This document shows positions 8,812 through 17,688 of a DNA stretch of 64,000 bases, in pieces. The stretch is taken from contig JACKCV010000001.1 of assembly GCA_020633825.1 (NCBI GenBank), positions 497,001 through 561,000 of the forward strand. The letters run 5' to 3'. The notes under the pieces are model-generated. The model did not search any database and was not told the DNA's origin. It saw nothing but the letters and a program-made list of their open reading frames with translations. Position 1 is the first letter of the stretch. Every line of letters begins with the position of its first letter. Source of the stretch: Fibrobacteria bacterium (GTDB taxonomy: Bacteria > Fibrobacterota > Fibrobacteria > UBA5070). The position numbers were made by a program, and so were the translations under genes.

Positions 8812-10896
8812 ATGAATGACATCTCCGACTTTCACACCCACCATGGTGCCTTCGGGGCTTTGGGAAGCTTCACCCTCGGCCGCTTCGGCATGCCCGGGGG
8901 GTTCAATCACCACGATGGAAGCCGTCCGGGCGACGACGAGGTCTTTCTCGGCATGGCGCGCGGGCGATCGGGATTGCGCGTCCTCCCGTTCTTCCGCTAT
9001 GGAAACTCCGACACCTCCCGATTCGCCCAGGGCAATCTGCTGGGGGACCCGATTCCCGTGCACCGAGTGGCCCCGGAAACGATCCGGCGTCGCCTCGGAC
9101 TGGGATCGGACCAATGGCGGTGGGAAGATGGTTCCTTCAAGATTTGCACGCCCTTCGGCAAAGTTCCCGATCCTCGCCAGGGCTGGGAAGCCCTCCGGGA
9201 CCATGTCGCGCCGGGGATCCTCGCCATCCTGGAGTTCGACAATCGCGGATCCGACGAGGAGGCGACCGGAATCTTCGCCCTGGCCGGAACCGCTCCCGGC
9301 GCGGGCCCTCTGCACACGGATGGTCTGGTCGGAGTGGCCCGAAACGGACGAACCGGTTGGGCTGCACCGGCCAGCACCGGGGCCCGCCCGATCGCCGGTT
9401 TCTCCCCCGACCTCTGCCTGAGCCCGGAGGGGCGTCCGCGCTCCCCCCACTGGTTGGGGGCTTGTTCCGGGCTGGCGTGGGTCGTTCCTCCCCGCACCCT
9501 CCTGCGGGTCCCCTTGGCTCTGGCATGGTTCCACGAGGGGCTCGCGACCCACGGTCTCGAATCTCGCTACGCCTACCAGGAAGCCTTCGGGAATCTCGCC
9601 GAGGTGCTGACGAACCTGTTGGATCGCGCTCCCGAACTGGAGCGACGCGCGGACGAATTGGATGCGGCCTTGGAAGCGTCGGGCCTGGAGCCCGAACGTC
9701 GCTGGATCCTTTCCCATGCGGTACGCGGTTACTTCGGCAACAGCCAGCTCTTGCGGACCTCTTCCCAGGAGCCGATCTGGGCGGTGCACGAAGGCGAATA
9801 CGCCATGATCAACACCCTGGATCTGGCCGTGGACCAGGTGTTCTTCGAGCAGGAGCTGTTCCCGTGGGTCACCCGGGAGGTCCTCGACCTCTTCGCCCAT
9901 CGCCACTCCTTCGTCGATCATCTGCGTGTTCCCGGAGACACCCATGTCCACGAGGGCGGGGTTTCCTTCTGCCACGACATGGGCGTCCGCAACCAGTTCT
10001 CGGTTCCCGGCACCTCCTGCTACGAGGTCGCCGATCTCCATGGATGTTTCTCCCACATGACCCAGGAGCAGGCGATCAACTGGCCGCTGCTGGCCTGCAC
10101 GCACGTCCTGGCTTCGGGGGATCGCGCCTGGGCGCTGGAACGATGCGGCATCCTGGAGTCCTGCCTGGACGGCTTGGAGCGTCGCGAACATCCAGACCCG
10201 GCGCGCAGGGCCGGTGTGCCCGGAACGGAATCCACCCGGTGCGGTTCCGGTTCCGAGATCACCACGTACGACAGCCTGGATCCGGCCCTGGCCCAGGCGA
10301 GGGGCAATCTGTATCTCGTGGTCAAGCTCTGGGCGGCCTACCGGGGATTGGAGCTGGTGCTGCGTTCCCTGGGGCGGGTCGAATCCGCAGAACGTGCGGG
10401 GATCGCCCGTGGCCGGGTCGAAGAGGCCATCCTGGCGTGGCCGGAATTCGACGGTTTCCTGCCCGCCCATGCCGACGGTCGGAGCCGGTCGGCGATCCTG
10501 CCCGCCGTGGAGGGGTTGGTCTTCCCCATGCACTGGAAGGATCCGCTCCTCGAGGGCGACGACCTGCCCGGATTCGTCCTGCGCCTGGGCTCCCACCTCG
10601 AGCGCGTCCTGGACGGCGGGCATTGCCGGTTCCCCGATGGGGGATGGAGGTTGAGCTCCACGTCCGGGAACTCCTGGCTCTCCAAGATCGCCCTGGCCCA
10701 GGCCGTCGCCGAAGGCGTGTTCGGGCTGCCGCGGGACGGGAAGGCCGACGGAGTCCATGTCGGCTGGCTGGCTCCGGGATCGGCCGACTGGGGATTCACC
10801 GACCAGATCGTGGATGGCAAGGGGATCGGCTCCAAGTACTATCCCCGAGGAGTGTCCGCGATCCTGTGGCCCGGGGCGCGTCAGTCCCTGACGTAG
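8812..10896 (+). CDS. GH52 family beta-xylosidase
   Basis: This 694-residue protein matches glycoside hydrolase family 52 along its whole length (compare Geobacillus XynB2). The N-terminal block HHGAFGALGSFTLGRFG, the block EGEYAMINTLDLAVDQ, the block SEITTYDSLD and the C-terminal SSTSGNSWLSKI and GSKYYPRGVSAILW are all present. The known nucleophile Glu and acid/base Asp of the family lie 160 residues apart; here E327 and D487 have that spacing. The enzyme removes xylose from xylo-oligosaccharides with retention. No signal peptide is seen, so it probably acts in the cytoplasm on imported oligosaccharides. ATG 8812 is chosen because GGAGGAAA lies 11 nt upstream. Its 3' end overlaps the convergent MBL gene by 16 bp. 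GH52 is a small family known mostly from Firmicutes. Confidence 0.95.
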   Translation: MNDISDFHTHHGAFGALGSFTLGRFGMPGGFNHHDGSRPGDDEVFLGMARGRSGLRVLPFFRYGNSDTSRFAQGNLLGDPIPVHRVAPETIRRRLGLGSDQWRWEDGSFKICTPFGKVPDPRQGWEALRDHVAPGILAILEFDNRGSDEEATGIFALAGTAPGAGPLHTDGLVGVARNGRTGWAAPASTGARPIAGFSPDLCLSPEGRPRSPHWLGACSGLAWVVPPRTLLRVPLALAWFHEGLATHGLESRYAYQEAFGNLAEVLTNLLDRAPELERRADELDAALEASGLEPERRWILSHAVRGYFGNSQLLRTSSQEPIWAVHEGEYAMINTLDLAVDQVFFEQELFPWVTREVLDLFAHRHSFVDHLRVPGDTHVHEGGVSFCHDMGVRNQFSVPGTSCYEVADLHGCFSHMTQEQAINWPLLACTHVLASGDRAWALERCGILESCLDGLERREHPDPARRAGVPGTESTRCGSGSEITTYDSLDPALAQARGNLYLVVKLWAAYRGLELVLRSLGRVESAERAGIARGRVEEAILAWPEFDGFLPAHADGRSRSAILPAVEGLVFPMHWKDPLLEGDDLPGFVLRLGSHLERVLDGGHCRFPDGGWRLSSTSGNSWLSKIALAQAVAEGVFGLPRDGKADGVHVGWLAPGSADWGFTDQIVDGKGIGSKYYPRGVSAILWPGARQSLT

Positions 10897-11525
10897 GGGT
10901 TTTCGCGCTTCTCGCGGCCGATGGTGGTTCGGGGACCGTGACCGGGGACCACCACGGTGGCGTCCGGGAGGTCGTACAGCCGGGTGCGGATGGAGTGTTC
11001 CAATTGCGGGAAGCTTCCGCCGGGAAGGTCGGTGCGGCCCACCGACCCGAAGAAGAGCGTGTCGCCGACCACCACCAGGGAGATCTCCGGGATGTGGAAG
11101 GCGACCTGGCCCGGAGTGTGCCCGGGGGTGTGGATCACGTGAAGACGGAATCCGTCCTCCACGTCGATCCATTCGTCGTGGAGGAGCTCGACGGGGGAGA
11201 GGGAAGGGGCGGGAACCTCCATCCCGAAATTGAGTCCCCACCGCGGGGCATCCCGGAAGAGTTCCCAGTCGTCGCGGTGCAGACGGGGGGTCAATCCGGC
11301 GGCCTGGGCGATGTCGCAGGCGCCGGCGGCGTGGTCGACATGGGCATGGGTCAGGAGAACCTCCTTCAGTCGGAGGTCGTTTCGGTCGAGGAATCCCTGG
11401 AATGTGGAGGGATCGTCCGTGGGGTCGATCACCACCGCATGCCGGGTCAACTCGTTCCAGACCACCGTCCCCACGCATCGCAGGACTCCGGAAGGCTGGC
11501 TTTCCCACTTCAGTCGGGCGGTCAT
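10881..11525 (-). CDS. MBL-fold metallo-hydrolase (glyoxalase II-like)
   Basis: This 214-residue protein carries the classical metallo-beta-lactamase fold motifs in order: THAHVDHAAG (HxHxDH) near residue 58, HTPGHTPG near residue 132, the GDTLF aspartate near residue 154, and VPGHGP near the C-terminus. These residues bind two metal ions. The length and HTPGHTPG motif fit the small hydroxyacylglutathione hydrolase/YcbL-like group, which cleaves thioesters. The exact substrate cannot be read. The start at ATG 11525 follows a GAGGGAG ribosome site; an upstream in-frame start is unlikely. It is convergent with GH52 and divergent from the activase gene, so it appears to be monocistronic. Confidence 0.88.
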   Translation of the reverse strand: MTARLKWESQPSGVLRCVGTVVWNELTRHAVVIDPTDDPSTFQGFLDRNDLRLKEVLLTHAHVDHAAGACDIAQAAGLTPRLHRDDWELFRDAPRWGLNFGMEVPAPSLSPVELLHDEWIDVEDGFRLHVIHTPGHTPGQVAFHIPEISLVVVGDTLFFGSVGRTDLPGGSFPQLEHSIRTRLYDLPDATVVVPGHGPRTTIGREKRENPYVRD

Positions 11526-11859
11526 GGTTTCTCCCTCGGGCTTCCGCGATCGGATCGGATGCATGGTCGTATGGTCGTTGGTCTCGGGCAGGACGGAGGG
11601 TTCCGCGGAGCTTCCTGGCCGGAGGTTTCGTCTTCCTGGTCGCGGAGGCCCCGGGTCGCGCCACCCGATCGAAGGGTCGTGGAGGGGAGAGGTCGGTCCG
11701 CTCCCACCACGGTAGGAAAGCTAACCCCTCTCCCGTCGAGGAGCTCCAGGTCCGGCCTCGAGATCGCCGCATAACGGACCTGAATATCTAGATTTGAGGA
11801 GCGAGGAGGTGTCGGTCGAGCCACACGAGCTCCATCTCCCCGGGGAAGGATCGCGCGCC
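11526..11859. other. 334-bp divergent intergenic region, no gene seen
   Basis: This stretch separates the MBL gene (minus) from the activase gene (plus). It contains a short AT-richer patch with the palindrome ATATCTAGAT near 11785-11794, possibly promoter-associated, and the activase ribosome site (GGGGAAGGA) just before 11860. The frames open here are GC shadows. No RNA gene or clear promoter hexamers could be supported. Confidence 0.4.
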
Positions 11860-14800
11860 ATGTCGAGGGAACTTCGCATCGGTCTGGACATTGGTTCGAC
11901 CACCGTGAAAATCGTCGTCGTCGAGGCCTCCTCGGGAGGGATCCTCGATCGTCGGTATGTCCGCCACAATGCCGCCCAGGCGGAAACGGCGGCGCGTCTG
12001 CTCGAATCGGTCCTGGAGAATTGCGCAGGGGCGACGGTGCGTCTGGCGATCTGCGGTTCCGGAGGAGCCCCCTTCGCCCGGATCCTCGGGGTTCCCTACG
12101 TCCAGGAGGTCGTCGCGGGCAGTCTGGCGGTGCGCGAGCGCTATCCCCAGACGCGGGTCGCCATCGAATTGGGGGGCCAGGACGCCAAGGTGGTGTTCTT
12201 CGAGCGCGACCCATCCACCGGCCGCCTGATCGCCTCCGACATGAGGATGAACGGCGTGTGCGCGGGCGGCACGGGGGCGTTCATCGACCAGGTGGCCGAG
12301 TTGCTGAGGGTGCCTCCCGAGGAGTTCGAAGGTCTGGCTTCCCGAGGTCGGCACGTGCACGAGATTTCCGGGCGGTGCGGAGTGTTCGCCAAGACGGATA
12401 TCCAGCCCCTCCTCAACCAGGGCGTGTCGCGGGAAGACATCGCCTTGTCCTCCTTCCACGCCATCGTCAAGCAGACCGTGGGGGGATTGGCGCAAGGATT
12501 GGAAATCCGCGCGCCGCTGGTCTTCCAGGGAGGACCGCTGAAGTTCTGCCCCACGCTCGTGAAGGTCTTCCGGGAACGCCTGGGGCTCGACGAGGACACG
12601 TCTCCGTTGCCCGAGGATGCGGAGGTGTTCGTGGCCTGGGGGGCGGCCCTTTCCCTGGGCACCTTGTTCGCCGATGCCCCGGCCTGGGATCCGCGGACCT
12701 CCGAGGCGCTTCGTACTTGGAAGCCCCCCGCGGCGGAAAGCCGCGTGCAGACCTTCTTCGAGGATTCCGACGACCGGGCCGAGTTCGAACGACGCCACCC
12801 CGCCGCTGCGGGCGAGTTGCCGCCGATGCCTCCCGCGGGATCCGTTCGACGCGGGTGGTTGGGCATCGACGCGGGTTCGACGACCACCAAGTTCGTGCTC
12901 CTGTCCGAGCAAGGCGAGGTCCTCGACTCCTTCTACGGAGGCAACGAAGGCGACCCCTTGCGGGTGGTCCGGACGGCCTTGCTCGATCTGCAGCGCCGGC
13001 ACCTGGAGGCGGGGGTCGATCTGGAGATCCTCGGATTGGGGACCACGGGATACGGGGAGCTCCTGTTCGCCAAGGGGCTCCGGGCCGACTACCACGTCGT
13101 CGAGACGGTCGCCCACGCCCGGGCGGCCCGCCAGGCCTGCCCCGGAGCCCGGTTCGTCCTGGACATCGGCGGACAGGACATGAAGGCCATCTGGCTGCGC
13201 GAGGGCGTCGTGACGGGGATCATCCTCAACGAGGCGTGCTCCTCGGGCTGCGGCTCCTTCGTCGAGACCTACGCTCGATCCCTGGGGGTCCCCGTGGACC
13301 AGGTCGCCCCCTTGGCCTTCGAAGCCTCGAATCCGTCCCGGCTGGGATCGCGATGCACGGTCTTCATGAACAGTTCGATCATCACGGAGCAGCGCGACGG
13401 ACGCTCTCCCGGGGACATCCTTGCCGGAATCTGTCGATCCATCGTGGAGAACGTGTTCACGAAGGTCGTCCGGGTGCGGAACCTCGCGGACCTCGGGGAG
13501 ATCGTCGTGCAAGGCGGGACGTTCCGCAACGACGCGGTGCTGCGTGCCTTCGAGCAGCACGTGGGCACCCCCGTCGTGCGTCCGGCCCATCCCGGGCTCA
13601 TGGGGGCGATCGGGATCGCGCTCCTGGTGATGGAGCACGCGCAGCGCAGCCGCGAGGAGCTCGGCACCTGGGAAAGCGGCTTCCCCGGCCTGGATTCCCT
13701 GGAGGATTTCGGCTGGCAGACCGAGAACGGCCAGATCTGCGGATTCTGCTCCAACCGGTGCGCCCGGACGGTGGTCACCTTCCCCGACGGCCGGTCCCAT
13801 GTCACGGGGAACCGCTGCGAGCGGGGCGAGATCGTCGACGACCCGACCAGCCCCGACGCCCGTCGTCGGGCCGCGGAGATCCAGAGGCGGCTGCAGGCGG
13901 TGCCCGACCAGTTCCGTCTCGCCGAGCGCCATCTGCTGCGCGAGCACCCCCTGCCCTTCGAACCATCCCCGCGCGGGGTGCGGATCGGGATCCCCCGCGC
14001 CCTGGAGTCGTGGTCGAGCCTTCCGCTTTGGACCACCTTCCTGCGGGCGCTGGGGTACGAGCCCGTGGTTTCCCGCAGCAGCGACTCCCAGTTGTTCGCG
14101 CAAGGGTTGCCCCACGTGCCCTCGGACACGGTGTGCTTCCCCGCCAAGCTCATGCACGGGCACATCCTCGATCTGGTCGCCCGCAAGGTCGATCGCATCC
14201 TGCTTCCCCAGTTGGTCAGCATTCCCTCGGATCACGTCAAATTCAAGGCCACCGCGGTGTGTCCGGTGATCCAGGGGTATCCGGTGGTGATCCGCAACGG
14301 AGACGACCCGGAAGGAACCCATGGAGTGCCTTTGGACACGCCGACCTTCCACTGGGGCGATTGGGATCTGGCCCGGTCCCAGACCGTGAAATGGTTCTCG
14401 GAGAACTGGGATCTTCCGGTGCGTGCGGTGGGCGCGGCGTGGGACGCGGGGCGGGCCGCTCTGGTCGAGTCCCGTCGCCAAGTGGAGGAGGAGGGAAGGA
14501 AGATCCTCGACCAGGTGCGAGCCGAAGGTGGATTCGCCGTGGTCCTGGCCGGACGTCCCTACCATGCCGATCCGCTGGTGAACCACCACCTGTCGCGGCA
14601 CTTCACCGCCCTGGGGATCCCGGTGCTGTCCGTGGAATCCCTTCCCGGAATCCACGAGATCGATCTTCCCGGCCTCACCCGCATGGAGACGCTCAATTCC
14701 TGGCATGTCCGCCTGCTGGGGGCCGCGATGATCACGGCCGCCGAGCCTTGCCTGGAGCTGGTCCAGATCGTGAGTTTCGGTTGCGGGCACGACGCCACCC

Positions 14801-16239
14801 TCACCGACGAGACGGCACGGTTGCTTTCGGTGCACGGAGGCAAGGACCTCCTGGTGCTCAAGCTCGACGAGGGCGATGTCGCCGGTCCGTTGGCGATCCG
14901 GGTGAAATCCTTCGTCGCCACCATCCGGGAGCGTCGACGGCTCGCGCCACCCTCCCTTCCCGCACCGCCTCGCCCCTTCGAGGCGACGTTCCAGGAGAAG
15001 GACCGGGACACGCGGACGGTCCTCATCCCGAACCTGAGTCCCGGGTTCACGCGCGTGGTCAAGGGGGTCCTCGAAAGGCAGGGCCTGAAGGTGGTCCATC
15101 TGCCCTTGGCGGATCGGCGCGCGATCGATCTGGGGAAGCAGTTCGTCCACAACGACATCTGCTATCCCGCGCAGATCAACGTGGGGGAGGCTCTGCGCTG
15201 GCTGGAGCTCCATCCGGAGGTCCCGCAGGACTCCCTGGCCCTGGGGTTGGCGAAGAACTGCGAGAACTGCCGGGCGGGACAATATTCGGCCCTCGCCCGC
15301 AAGGCGCTCGACGAGGCCGGGTACGAGCGGATGCCGATCGTGACCACGGGGCGCGACACGAAGAACTCCCATCCGGGATTCCGGTCCAACCTGGGATTCC
15401 GCATCAAGATGCTCTGGGGCATGTGCCTCCTCGACGGGTTGGACGCCATGGTCCGCTCCACGGGCCCCTACGCCCTGGAGCCCGGTGCCGCCAAGGCCCT
15501 GCACGACTTCTGGGTTCCACGCGTGGCCGACGCCTGCGCGGAGAAGCCCCGCAAGGGACTGGAGCAGCTCGCCCTCGCGGTCGAGGCGTTCAACGCGCTT
15601 CCCGTCGATCGATCGGTCCGCAAGCCCCGCGTCGGGGTTCTGGGGGAGATCCTCATGAAGTACCACCCGGCGGCCAACGGCTTCCTCGAGGATTGGCTGG
15701 AGGGGCATGGGATGGAGGTGGTGCGCCCGGGGATGCTCGACTTCTTCCGCCGCGACGAGCTCATCCGCCTGGACAAGGTCAAACGTGGGCTGGTGGGGAA
15801 TCCCCTGCGCAATCTGCTGATCGGGGGCATCACCGAGACGCTCTACCGGCACGCGGTGAAGACCGTCGACAAGGTCATGGATCGCTTCCGCTGGCGCGAG
15901 CACCACGCCGACTGCTACCAGATGGTGAAACTCGTCGAAGGCATGGTCGACGCGTCCTACACCACCGGAGAAGGTTGGCTGATCCCGGCCGAGATCCTCG
16001 CCTTGGCATCGGAAGGCGTGAAGTCGTTCGTGATCGTCCAGCCCTTCGGATGCCTGGCCAACCACATCTCGGGACGGGGCCTCACGAAGGCTCTGAAGAA
16101 ACGCGTCCCCGACATCCAGATCCTCTCGCTGGACTACGATCCCGACACCAGCTTCGCCAACGTCGAAAATCGGCTCCAGATGCTGGTCCTCAACGCGCGC
16201 GACCTGGAGGGGCGCGTGGCTCCGCCGATCCCGGCCTGA
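11860..16239 (+). CDS. Large 2-hydroxyacyl-CoA dehydratase activase-type protein (double ASKHA + DUF2229 + dehydratase-like)
   Basis: This 1,459-residue protein begins with an activase ATPase domain (phosphate loop LDIGSTTVK, GGQDAKV, cysteines in NGVCAGGTGAF and SGRCGVF). A second copy follows from about residue 330 (IDAGSTTTK, GGQDMKA, NEACSSGCGSF, SRCTVF). Both halves keep the two cysteine positions that in HgdC-type activases ligate one [4Fe-4S] cluster per dimer. A Cys-rich linker (CGFCSNRCARTVVTF), a DUF2229-like region and a C-terminal part resembling dehydratase D-component follow. Homologues of ~1,400-1,500 residues are widespread in anaerobes and are annotated as acyl-CoA dehydratase activases; their substrate is unknown. 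ATG 11860 is chosen because of GGGGAAGGA nine bases upstream. No separate dehydratase genes are adjacent, so the protein may supply both roles. hrcA follows 45 bp later. Confidence 0.88.
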   Translation: MSRELRIGLDIGSTTVKIVVVEASSGGILDRRYVRHNAAQAETAARLLESVLENCAGATVRLAICGSGGAPFARILGVPYVQEVVAGSLAVRERYPQTRVAIELGGQDAKVVFFERDPSTGRLIASDMRMNGVCAGGTGAFIDQVAELLRVPPEEFEGLASRGRHVHEISGRCGVFAKTDIQPLLNQGVSREDIALSSFHAIVKQTVGGLAQGLEIRAPLVFQGGPLKFCPTLVKVFRERLGLDEDTSPLPEDAEVFVAWGAALSLGTLFADAPAWDPRTSEALRTWKPPAAESRVQTFFEDSDDRAEFERRHPAAAGELPPMPPAGSVRRGWLGIDAGSTTTKFVLLSEQGEVLDSFYGGNEGDPLRVVRTALLDLQRRHLEAGVDLEILGLGTTGYGELLFAKGLRADYHVVETVAHARAARQACPGARFVLDIGGQDMKAIWLREGVVTGIILNEACSSGCGSFVETYARSLGVPVDQVAPLAFEASNPSRLGSRCTVFMNSSIITEQRDGRSPGDILAGICRSIVENVFTKVVRVRNLADLGEIVVQGGTFRNDAVLRAFEQHVGTPVVRPAHPGLMGAIGIALLVMEHAQRSREELGTWESGFPGLDSLEDFGWQTENGQICGFCSNRCARTVVTFPDGRSHVTGNRCERGEIVDDPTSPDARRRAAEIQRRLQAVPDQFRLAERHLLREHPLPFEPSPRGVRIGIPRALESWSSLPLWTTFLRALGYEPVVSRSSDSQLFAQGLPHVPSDTVCFPAKLMHGHILDLVARKVDRILLPQLVSIPSDHVKFKATAVCPVIQGYPVVIRNGDDPEGTHGVPLDTPTFHWGDWDLARSQTVKWFSENWDLPVRAVGAAWDAGRAALVESRRQVEEEGRKILDQVRAEGGFAVVLAGRPYHADPLVNHHLSRHFTALGIPVLSVESLPGIHEIDLPGLTRMETLNSWHVRLLGAAMITAAEPCLELVQIVSFGCGHDATLTDETARLLSVHGGKDLLVLKLDEGDVAGPLAIRVKSFVATIRERRRLAPPSLPAPPRPFEATFQEKDRDTRTVLIPNLSPGFTRVVKGVLERQGLKVVHLPLADRRAIDLGKQFVHNDICYPAQINVGEALRWLELHPEVPQDSLALGLAKNCENCRAGQYSALARKALDEAGYERMPIVTTGRDTKNSHPGFRSNLGFRIKMLWGMCLLDGLDAMVRSTGPYALEPGAAKALHDFWVPRVADACAEKPRKGLEQLALAVEAFNALPVDRSVRKPRVGVLGEILMKYHPAANGFLEDWLEGHGMEVVRPGMLDFFRRDELIRLDKVKRGLVGNPLRNLLIGGITETLYRHAVKTVDKVMDRFRWREHHADCYQMVKLVEGMVDASYTTGEGWLIPAEILALASEGVKSFVIVQPFGCLANHISGRGLTKALKKRVPDIQILSLDYDPDTSFANVENRLQMLVLNARDLEGRVAPPIPA

Positions 16240-16263
16240 GGCACCGGTCGCCTCGCCGAGGCA

Positions 16264-16287
16264 TGTGGAGGTATTTTTCCCTCCATG
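16264..16287 (+). promoter_or_regulatory. Hairpin or -10 element at the hrcA start
   Basis: TGGAGG (16266-16271) is perfectly complementary to CCTCCA (16280-16285) across an 8-nt loop TATTTTTC, and two outer G-U pairs extend the stem through the ATG. In a transcript reading through from upstream, this would hide both the Shine-Dalgarno and the start codon. Alternatively TATTTT (16272-16277), 7 nt before the ATG, may be the -10 of a leaderless promoter. The sequence alone cannot decide between them. Confidence 0.4.
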
Positions 16288-17325
16288 GAACCAGAGGGGG
16301 CGAGTCGGGCACCGTTGTCGGAGCGCCAGCGCATGGTGCTTTCGAGCATCGTGGGGCGGTACATCGGCAACGGTGAACCGGTCGGAAGCCGGCAGGTCAG
16401 CAAGGATCTCCAGGATCCGCTGAGTCCCGCCACCATCCGCAACGTGATGGCCGACATGGAGGACATGGGGCTCATCGAACAACCCCACACATCGGCCGGA
16501 CGCCAGCCCACCGAACGGGGGTACCGCGTCTGGATCGACCAACTCATGACCCACGAGCCGTTGGGCGAGGCCGATCGCCAACGCATCGACACGGTCCTGT
16601 CGGCGGCGCGCAACGAGGAGCAGCTCCTGGCCGCCGCTTCCGTCGCGTTGGCGGAGGTCACGCGGCAGCTTGGCGTCGCCATCTCGCCGGTCCTCGACGA
16701 GACCCGACTGGAACGGCTCGAGCTGGTCCCGGTCGGTGACGTCACCGTCCTGATCGTCGCTTCCTTCGGTTCGGGTTTGATCCGAAGCGTGGTCTGCGAG
16801 ATGTCCGCACCGGTCACGCGGGAGGAGCTTTCCCACATCGCGCGGGTGGTGCATCTGTCCGCACTGGGCAGGACGCCTTCCGAGATCCAGCGAGGCCTGG
16901 CCTCGGAGATCCGTTCCGGCCTCGAAGACTCCCGCCTGGACGAATTCGCGCGACACATCCTGGAAACGCTCCTGCGCCTGGCCCATCCGGAGCGGCCCAA
17001 CGAAGCCTTCTTGCAGGGGGCGGGCAACATCCTCGGGCAGACCGATCTCGGGGATCGCCCCTACGTCCACGGCCTGGTGCAACTCCTGGAGGATCGGCGG
17101 CAGCTCGCGCAGATCCTGGAGGAACGCGTGGGGCGGGAGGGGGTGTACATCACCATCGGCTCGGAGAACCGGGTGGAACACCTGCGCACCCTTTCCCTGG
17201 TCACCCGGGACTACCGCATCGGGGACGCGCGCGGCACGCTGGGCGTGGTGGGTCCCACCCGGATGCCCTACGGACGTCTGGTGTCGGCGGTGGACTACAT
17301 CGCCTTGCGCCTGACCCAGGGATGA
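16285..17325 (+). CDS. hrcA: Heat-inducible transcription repressor HrcA
   Basis: This 346-residue protein has the usual HrcA length and plan. It opens with an N-terminal winged-helix DNA-binding domain (ERQRMVLSSIVGRYI, EPVGSRQVS, SPATIRNVMADMEDMGLIEQPHTSAGRQPTERGYR across residues 12-80). A central GAF-like dimerisation core follows, and a C-terminal segment GVVGPTRMPYGRLVSAVDYI is the family signature. HrcA represses dnaK and groE operons by binding CIRCE when GroEL is plentiful. No CIRCE inverted repeat and no grpE, dnaK or dnaJ are near, unlike the common hrcA-grpE-dnaK order. It lies 45 bp after the activase and overlaps the next gene by 4 nt (ATGA). Confidence 0.95.
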   Translation: MEPEGASRAPLSERQRMVLSSIVGRYIGNGEPVGSRQVSKDLQDPLSPATIRNVMADMEDMGLIEQPHTSAGRQPTERGYRVWIDQLMTHEPLGEADRQRIDTVLSAARNEEQLLAAASVALAEVTRQLGVAISPVLDETRLERLELVPVGDVTVLIVASFGSGLIRSVVCEMSAPVTREELSHIARVVHLSALGRTPSEIQRGLASEIRSGLEDSRLDEFARHILETLLRLAHPERPNEAFLQGAGNILGQTDLGDRPYVHGLVQLLEDRRQLAQILEERVGREGVYITIGSENRVEHLRTLSLVTRDYRIGDARGTLGVVGPTRMPYGRLVSAVDYIALRLTQG

Positions 17326-17645
17326 AGATGGGGAAGATCCGGGACACTCGGGAAATCCGTCGCGTCGTCTACCTGTGCGAAGGGAAGGTGTGCGGACCGG
17401 CCGGAGGAGCCGAAAACACAGCCGCCTTGCGCGAAGCGCTGGGGGAGCGCGGTGTTCCCGGTGTGCACACCATGCGCACCGGATGCCAAGGTTTCTGCAA
17501 GCGGGCACCCGTGGTGAGTGTCCAGCCCGACGGGGTCTGGTACGGGGAAGTCACCCCGACCACCGCGCGACGCATCGTCGAGGACCATCTGGTGGCGGGG
17601 AAGATCGTGGAGGAACGGGTCTTCACCAGCGAACCGGGGCTTTGA
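17322..17645 (+). CDS. Thioredoxin-like [2Fe-2S] ferredoxin
   Basis: This 107-residue protein has four cysteines in the pattern of thioredoxin-fold [2Fe-2S] ferredoxins (NuoE/HydC-type or stand-alone): LCEGKVC near residues 19-24 and TGCQGFC near residues 54-58, followed by the conserved APVV strand. Such proteins carry electrons for dehydrogenases or hydrogenases. The ATGA overlap with hrcA indicates co-translation. Its linkage to the activase upstream suggests, by inference only, that it could deliver the low-potential electron needed by activase-type enzymes. There is no signal peptide. Confidence 0.88.
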   Translation: MKMGKIRDTREIRRVVYLCEGKVCGPAGGAENTAALREALGERGVPGVHTMRTGCQGFCKRAPVVSVQPDGVWYGEVTPTTARRIVEDHLVAGKIVEERVFTSEPGL

Positions 17646-17675
17646 GGAGACGGGCTTCCCGGGAAATCGGGGCGT

Positions 17676-17681
17676 TACCTT
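17676..17681 (+). promoter_or_regulatory. Possible leaderless -10 (TACCTT) before the SET gene
   Basis: TACCTT ends 7 nt before ATG 17689 and no Shine-Dalgarno is present. The stretch TACCTTTGC..CC-ATG nearly repeats the one before the small gene at 41836. No good -35 was found. Confidence 0.4.
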
Positions 17682-17688
17682 TGCGGCC

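Noticed and set aside
16240..16284. CIRCE element upstream of hrcA
   Set aside because: Looked for the TTAGCACTC-N9-GAGTGCTAA inverted repeat; nothing similar is present here or near other genes in the window.
12021..16376. Second plus-strand frame of 1,451 codons over the activase gene
   Set aside because: It overlaps the activase in another frame and gives Arg/Gly/Pro-rich sequence without motifs.
11788..17508. Open frame of 1,906 codons on the minus strand over the activase, hrcA and ferredoxin genes
   Set aside because: It is antisense to genes with clear family motifs; its product is low-complexity (Arg/Gly/His/Gln-rich) without domains. It reflects GC-biased third positions.
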